Below are positions 6,712 through 9,663 of a stretch of DNA of 9,663 bases, in pieces. Origin of the DNA: Treponema sp. (GTDB taxonomy: Bacteria; Spirochaetota; Spirochaetia; Treponematales; Treponemataceae); NCBI GenBank assembly GCA_031290005.1, contig JAITOJ010000062.1, positions 1 to 9,663 of the forward strand, read 5' to 3'. The position numbers were made by a program, and so were the translations under genes. Within the stretch, counting starts at the first letter, position 1; each line of letters begins with the position of its first letter. The notes under the pieces are model-generated. The model saw nothing but the letters and a program-made list of their open reading frames with translations, searched no databases and was not told where the DNA came from.

Positions 6712-6741
6712 AAGACTTTTCTGGAAATTTTTTCCCGTGAA

Positions 6742-6771
6742 ATAGTACCCCAGAGACGGCGCTCATGTCAA
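6742..6771 (-). promoter_or_regulatory. Candidate promoter of the acyltransferase gene
   Basis: On the minus strand TTGACA (6771-6766) is followed after 18 bases by TACTAT (6747-6742, four of six matches). The predicted start is near 6735, giving a leader of about 35 bases before the ATG at 6700. The -35 lies within the first copy of the 11-bp tandem repeat. Confidence 0.5.
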
Positions 6772-6790
6772 CGCGACAAATGTCAACGCG
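6765..6790. repeat. 11-bp tandem direct repeat between divergent promoters
   Basis: ATGTCAACGCG occurs at 6765-6775 and again at 6780-6790, a period of 15 bp. Read on the minus strand each copy holds a TTGACA; the one at 6771-6766 is the -35 of the acyltransferase promoter. The second copy ends five bases before the -35 of the lipoprotein promoter on the plus strand. The placement suits a regulator-binding site affecting both genes, but a duplicated -35 is the simpler reading. Confidence 0.6.
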
Positions 6791-6795
6791 GCCTC

Positions 6796-6824
6796 TTGAC
6801 TTTTTTTTTATTATTTTGTATAGT
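6796..6824 (+). promoter_or_regulatory. Sigma-70-type promoter of the SPOR lipoprotein gene
   Basis: TTGACT (6796-6801) and TATAGT (6819-6824) match the consensus at five of six positions each, with an ideal 17-base spacer that is almost entirely A/T. Transcription should begin near 6831, leaving about 40 bases of leader with AAGGAG at 6859-6864, eight bases before the ATG at 6873. This is the strongest promoter-like sequence in the window. Confidence 0.7.
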
Positions 6825-6872
6825 TGTTTTTGTGCGGAGGGATAGACTGCTCGTATTTAAGGAGAAATATCC

Positions 6873-9251
6873 ATGACGCATAAATTCCTGTTTGTATTGC
6901 TGGCTTCGGTGATTGTCCTCTCTGGATGTCAGACCCTCAGGGCGAATCTTGAAGGTGAACTGTTGGATTACCAATCCGCGGAAGTAACTTGGGATTATTC
7001 TCAGAGTTTAACAGCGGATGCTGAATATGAACTTGAAGTCGCACAGATAACATCGAAAAACAAAAAAAATCCTGTATTTGAATCAATTGCCAAAATAACC
7101 CAGGCCAGCGCTTCCTATCGTCAATACGGACTGCGGCCCGGCGCGGAATATCAGTACCGGATAACCGAATATGCCCTTGATACCTCCCGTTCGCAAACAA
7201 AAAAACAGACGCAGTTACGGCTGCCCCAGAAAATATCGCCCGCAATTTCCGTGATAACACCTTTGGATATTATAATCGAAAAGAAAACGCCGAACGCGCG
7301 GACTGTGGAATTAAAATGGGATTCGGAAAAACTAAAACCGGAAAACACCTATGAATTGCAGGCGCTGGTCTGGAAAGAAATCAAGAAAAAAAATAAAAAC
7401 TATGAGACGCTTTTGACCATAGGCGGGTCAAAAAGACAAAACACCGCGCCGCCTTCATCGTACCGGCATGAAAACCGGGAACCCGGCGCCGAATATCAGT
7501 ACCGGATAATTGATACCAGCGACCTCCGCTGGGTTTCGCCAGTGTATTCTGTAATAATGCCTCTGGATATACAACTCACGGGTAGACAGCTCAACGCAAA
7601 TTCTGTCGAAATAGCATGGGCCCCCGCAAAGCTGGATGCCGAACACCGGTATGAGCTTCAATTCAGCCAGGGAGGCGCGGACTTTGTTCCGGTAAAACCG
7701 GTAAGCGCTTCCACAAAACCGGTGTATGTTCATAATAATTTATTGCCCGCCATGAAATACGACTACCGGATAATTGACGCCGATGATTCCCGGAGAAGCT
7801 CGCTTGTTTTTTCGGCAGACACATCCCCGATGGGGGGCATTTACATCGGGATTCTTGCTTTTGCCGGTGATGTAAAAAATATAACTCCCGGATTTGTATT
7901 CCTTGACCCCAGCGGCAAACAGCAGGCGCTTGACTATATTAACGGCGCCTATCCCCTGCCCGCAAGGGGAAGCGCCCTGTTGTTTGCTATTGAAAAGGCC
8001 CTGACCGATATTGAAACCGCAAAAAAAGAAAACCGGCTTCCTCAGAATACCAAATCTCTTCTGGTGGCCGTTACCGATGAACTTGACACAGGCTCGACCA
8101 ACCCCTATTTATCGGTTCCGGGCGGAAACACCAAAAACGATATTGTGCTATACCGCGACTATATTGAGCAGCAGATAAAAGCTAAAACTATAGGGAATGT
8201 TCCTCTTGCTGTTCAGGCAAAAGACTTGCCGGCCCCGCTTTGGCAATTACTCCCTACAGCCGAAAATATCAAAAAGGCCGACAGTATCGCGCGGATAATT
8301 GACACCATGAATTTCAATGCCAGCAGCCAGCATATCACCCTTGCGCTGTCTACTCCCTGGTACCCCGAAGGCACGGAACTCACGGTTGTTTTTGATGGAA
8401 AATCGCCGGATACGTCAGACCAATATATCAAAGGTATCATCAATAGAACACCGGGCACCTCCAGCCTGGATATTAAAGAGTCTGCGGGTATTCAGGTGAT
8501 AGGAACGCCGATGGTAAAAACAACTGAATCGGAAGTGCAATATGCCGTTACCATAAGCGATAAGGACATCAGGCTGAATAACCATCCATTGGTTAAATCT
8601 ATGGTAAAACAATGGTATAAATATCCCGCGGAACTCATCAATATCACTGATTGGCAGCTCGATACCGCACTGGATACAGTCATGATTACTGATTATGGAG
8701 TCGATTTCCCGGACAAGCAAGCGACTGTCCTGTATTTGATTCTGAACTGCCGTGAGTCTCTTGACAACAATCTGGATAAGGTACGGAATACTGCCAAAAA
8801 ATTTATCGAAAAAGCATACAGCGCGGTTTCCGCTCCCGGTGCGCCGACCACCTTAAAGCCGGAGTCGCCCGACCCTATTCCAGTGGAATCAGAACCCGCT
8901 CGGATTCCCCAGCCGCTCCCTCCGCCGCCCGCCCTGCCTCCGCTATCCTCAAGGCAAATAAACCCGGCTGAGACTGCGCCTCTTCCGTCTATGCCGAATC
9001 TGGGGATAACCTATGATCTGGACGCGTACTGGATTCAAGTGGGCGCTTTTGTGATACCGGAGAACGCGAATCAGGCCAAGGTTATACTGGAAGCAAAGCG
9101 ATACCCCGCCCAGCTCACCCCGGCGGTGGTGGACGGCCAGTACTTCAAACGGGTGCGGACCGGCCCCTACAAGACCAGGGCGGAGGCGGAACAGGATTTG
9201 GAAAAAGTCCGGAGCTCATTTCAGGAATTTGCGGAAAGTTATATACCATGA
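6873..9251 (+). CDS. Multidomain lipoprotein: three FnIII-like repeats, vWA-like region, C-terminal SPOR domain
   Basis: The 792-residue product begins with a lipoprotein signal (hydrophobic 5-15, lipobox LSGC, lipidated C19). Three repeats follow at about 33-100, 140-215 and 240-302. Each has a V-E-x-x-W strand, a YEL strand and a GAEYQYRI/MKYDYRI strand, the pattern of fibronectin type III folds. Residues about 321-480 resemble the later part of a von Willebrand A domain (YIGILAFAG, ARGSALLFAIEKAL, LLVAVTDELDTGS), but the first DxSxS metal-binding strand is not seen. A region of unknown fold (480-650) and a Pro-rich linker (655-705) lead to a SPOR domain (718-790; YWIQVGAF...YFKRVRTGPYKTRAEAE). 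SPOR domains bind glycan strands lacking stem peptides, usually at division sites. The protein should sit in the envelope and contact the wall through its C-terminus. It is co-transcribed with the next gene through an ATGA overlap. Lipoprotein and SPOR calls are firm; the vWA call is tentative. Confidence 0.92.
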   Translation: MTHKFLFVLLASVIVLSGCQTLRANLEGELLDYQSAEVTWDYSQSLTADAEYELEVAQITSKNKKNPVFESIAKITQASASYRQYGLRPGAEYQYRITEYALDTSRSQTKKQTQLRLPQKISPAISVITPLDIIIEKKTPNARTVELKWDSEKLKPENTYELQALVWKEIKKKNKNYETLLTIGGSKRQNTAPPSSYRHENREPGAEYQYRIIDTSDLRWVSPVYSVIMPLDIQLTGRQLNANSVEIAWAPAKLDAEHRYELQFSQGGADFVPVKPVSASTKPVYVHNNLLPAMKYDYRIIDADDSRRSSLVFSADTSPMGGIYIGILAFAGDVKNITPGFVFLDPSGKQQALDYINGAYPLPARGSALLFAIEKALTDIETAKKENRLPQNTKSLLVAVTDELDTGSTNPYLSVPGGNTKNDIVLYRDYIEQQIKAKTIGNVPLAVQAKDLPAPLWQLLPTAENIKKADSIARIIDTMNFNASSQHITLALSTPWYPEGTELTVVFDGKSPDTSDQYIKGIINRTPGTSSLDIKESAGIQVIGTPMVKTTESEVQYAVTISDKDIRLNNHPLVKSMVKQWYKYPAELINITDWQLDTALDTVMITDYGVDFPDKQATVLYLILNCRESLDNNLDKVRNTAKKFIEKAYSAVSAPGAPTTLKPESPDPIPVESEPARIPQPLPPPPALPPLSSRQINPAETAPLPSMPNLGITYDLDAYWIQVGAFVIPENANQAKVILEAKRYPAQLTPAVVDGQYFKRVRTGPYKTRAEAEQDLEKVRSSFQEFAESYIP
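7146..7509. repeat. 19-bp coding repeat marking duplicated FnIII-like modules (7146-7164 and 7491-7509)
   Basis: GAATATCAGTACCGGATAA occurs twice, exactly 345 bp (115 codons) apart in one frame, encoding the EYQYRI strand of the first two modules. A third module has a related TACCGGATAATTGA near 7763. The spacing equals one module, so the identity supports tandem duplication of the domain. Confidence 0.75.
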
Positions 9252-9663
9252 TGGATAAAACACAATTAACCCTCCTCAACGTGGGTGACAATCTTGACCA
9301 GTTAATGAACCTTGACCCCCGGGGCTACGGGGTGTGCCGTATTTTATACGCCGCTTCCCGGGAATATACCGGCAAGCCCCTGACCATAAACGCCGCGGAA
9401 AAGTTGGCCAGTACCCTGCACTCCGGGGACTTGGCGTATATCCTCACCGGATTTGTGCTCCGTCCCCACGGTTCCGCCGAAACCGACGGCATGGTCAGTT
9501 CCGTGCTGCTCGCCCGCGCCCTGGTTCTGGCCTGTGACGCCAAACCGGTAATTGTCTGCGCCCCGGAATGCCTGCAAGCCGCCCGGGCCATGGCGCAGGC
9601 GGCGGGGCTGCACTGGTACGGCTCCGTTGAGGAACTCCGCGCCTATCCCGCGTCCCTGGCGAT
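9248..9663 (+). CDS. DUF4392 / D-glutamate-cyclase-like protein, partial (3' end beyond the right edge)
   Basis: The 138 visible residues open with MMDKTQLTLL, and RGYGVCRILYAA near 25. They then show YILTGF at 64-69 and GSAETDG at 75-81, followed by an LLARAL helix and the strand PVIVCA. A TGF strand followed by an ETDG motif and an ARAL helix is the pattern I associate with the DUF4392 family, the domain of human D-glutamate cyclase, which converts D-glutamate to 5-oxo-D-proline. The ATG at 9248 overlaps the lipoprotein stop as ATGA, with GGAAAG about ten bases upstream, so translation is likely coupled; a second ATG at 9251 is equally usable. D-glutamate is a peptidoglycan stem residue, which would suit the wall-related neighbours, but the substrate here is unproven. 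No signal peptide is seen, so it is probably cytoplasmic. Family assignment is moderate. Confidence 0.7.
   Translation, partial: MMDKTQLTLLNVGDNLDQLMNLDPRGYGVCRILYAASREYTGKPLTINAAEKLASTLHSGDLAYILTGFVLRPHGSAETDGMVSSVLLARALVLACDAKPVIVCAPECLQAARAMAQAAGLHWYGSVEELRAYPASLA

Noticed and set aside
5951..6745. A 264-codon plus-strand frame opposite the acyltransferase gene
   Set aside because: The opposite strand carries all acyltransferase blocks; this frame has no domain signal or ribosome binding site.
6701..6766. A 22-residue N-terminal extension of the acyltransferase from ATG 6766
   Set aside because: The ATG overlaps the probable -35 element and lacks a ribosome binding site, whereas 6700 has a well-placed GGAG.
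1..9663. CRISPR arrays, insertion sequences, tRNA or rRNA genes
   Set aside because: No regularly spaced repeats, transposase motifs, terminal inverted repeats or RNA-gene signatures were found on either strand; the repeats present are coding repeats or the 11-bp promoter repeat.

Overview
The window most likely comes from a spirochaete of the Treponema group, possibly a gut-associated one. This rests on an Hsp70-substrate-binding-domain/LysM fusion, a multidomain SPOR lipoprotein with a spirochaete-style lipobox, and the sequence flavour of GatB. The organism call is an inference; no rRNA or other decisive marker is present. Almost all of the sequence is coding. I see no tRNA, rRNA, CRISPR array, insertion sequence or phage gene.

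Layout. (1) 1-1445, minus: gatB, the amidotransferase B subunit used to make Gln-tRNA or Asn-tRNA, cut by the left edge. (2) 1446-1762: an AT-rich gap holding the decayed 3' end of an ogt-type DNA alkyltransferase gene (minus) and a promoter region for the next gene that fits a sigma-54 -24/-12 site exactly in spacing. (3) 1763-2221, plus: a small heat shock protein (Hsp20) whose end overlaps the end of the convergent neighbour. (4) 2211-6700, minus, read right to left: a PlsC-type acyltransferase, then, from its own promoter, a membrane protein joining an Hsp70 peptide-binding domain to a LysM domain, then an overlapping Slt70-type lytic transglycosylase. (5) 6701-6872: a divergent promoter region with an 11-bp tandem repeat. 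(6) 6873-9251, plus: a 792-residue lipoprotein with three fibronectin-III-like repeats, a vWA-like region and a C-terminal SPOR domain, followed at an ATGA overlap by the start of a DUF4392 (D-glutamate-cyclase-like) gene that runs off the right edge.

How the genes fit together. Three neighbouring products act on or bind peptidoglycan: a lytic transglycosylase cuts glycan strands, LysM binds GlcNAc-containing glycan, and SPOR binds glycan stripped of stem peptides. The last gene may act on D-glutamate, a stem-peptide component. PlsC makes phospholipid. Read together, 2211-9663 looks like a cell-envelope district, with an Hsp70-derived peptide-binding domain tethered on the inner face of the membrane as its least expected part. 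The Hsp20, GatB and ogt remnant appear unrelated to that theme.
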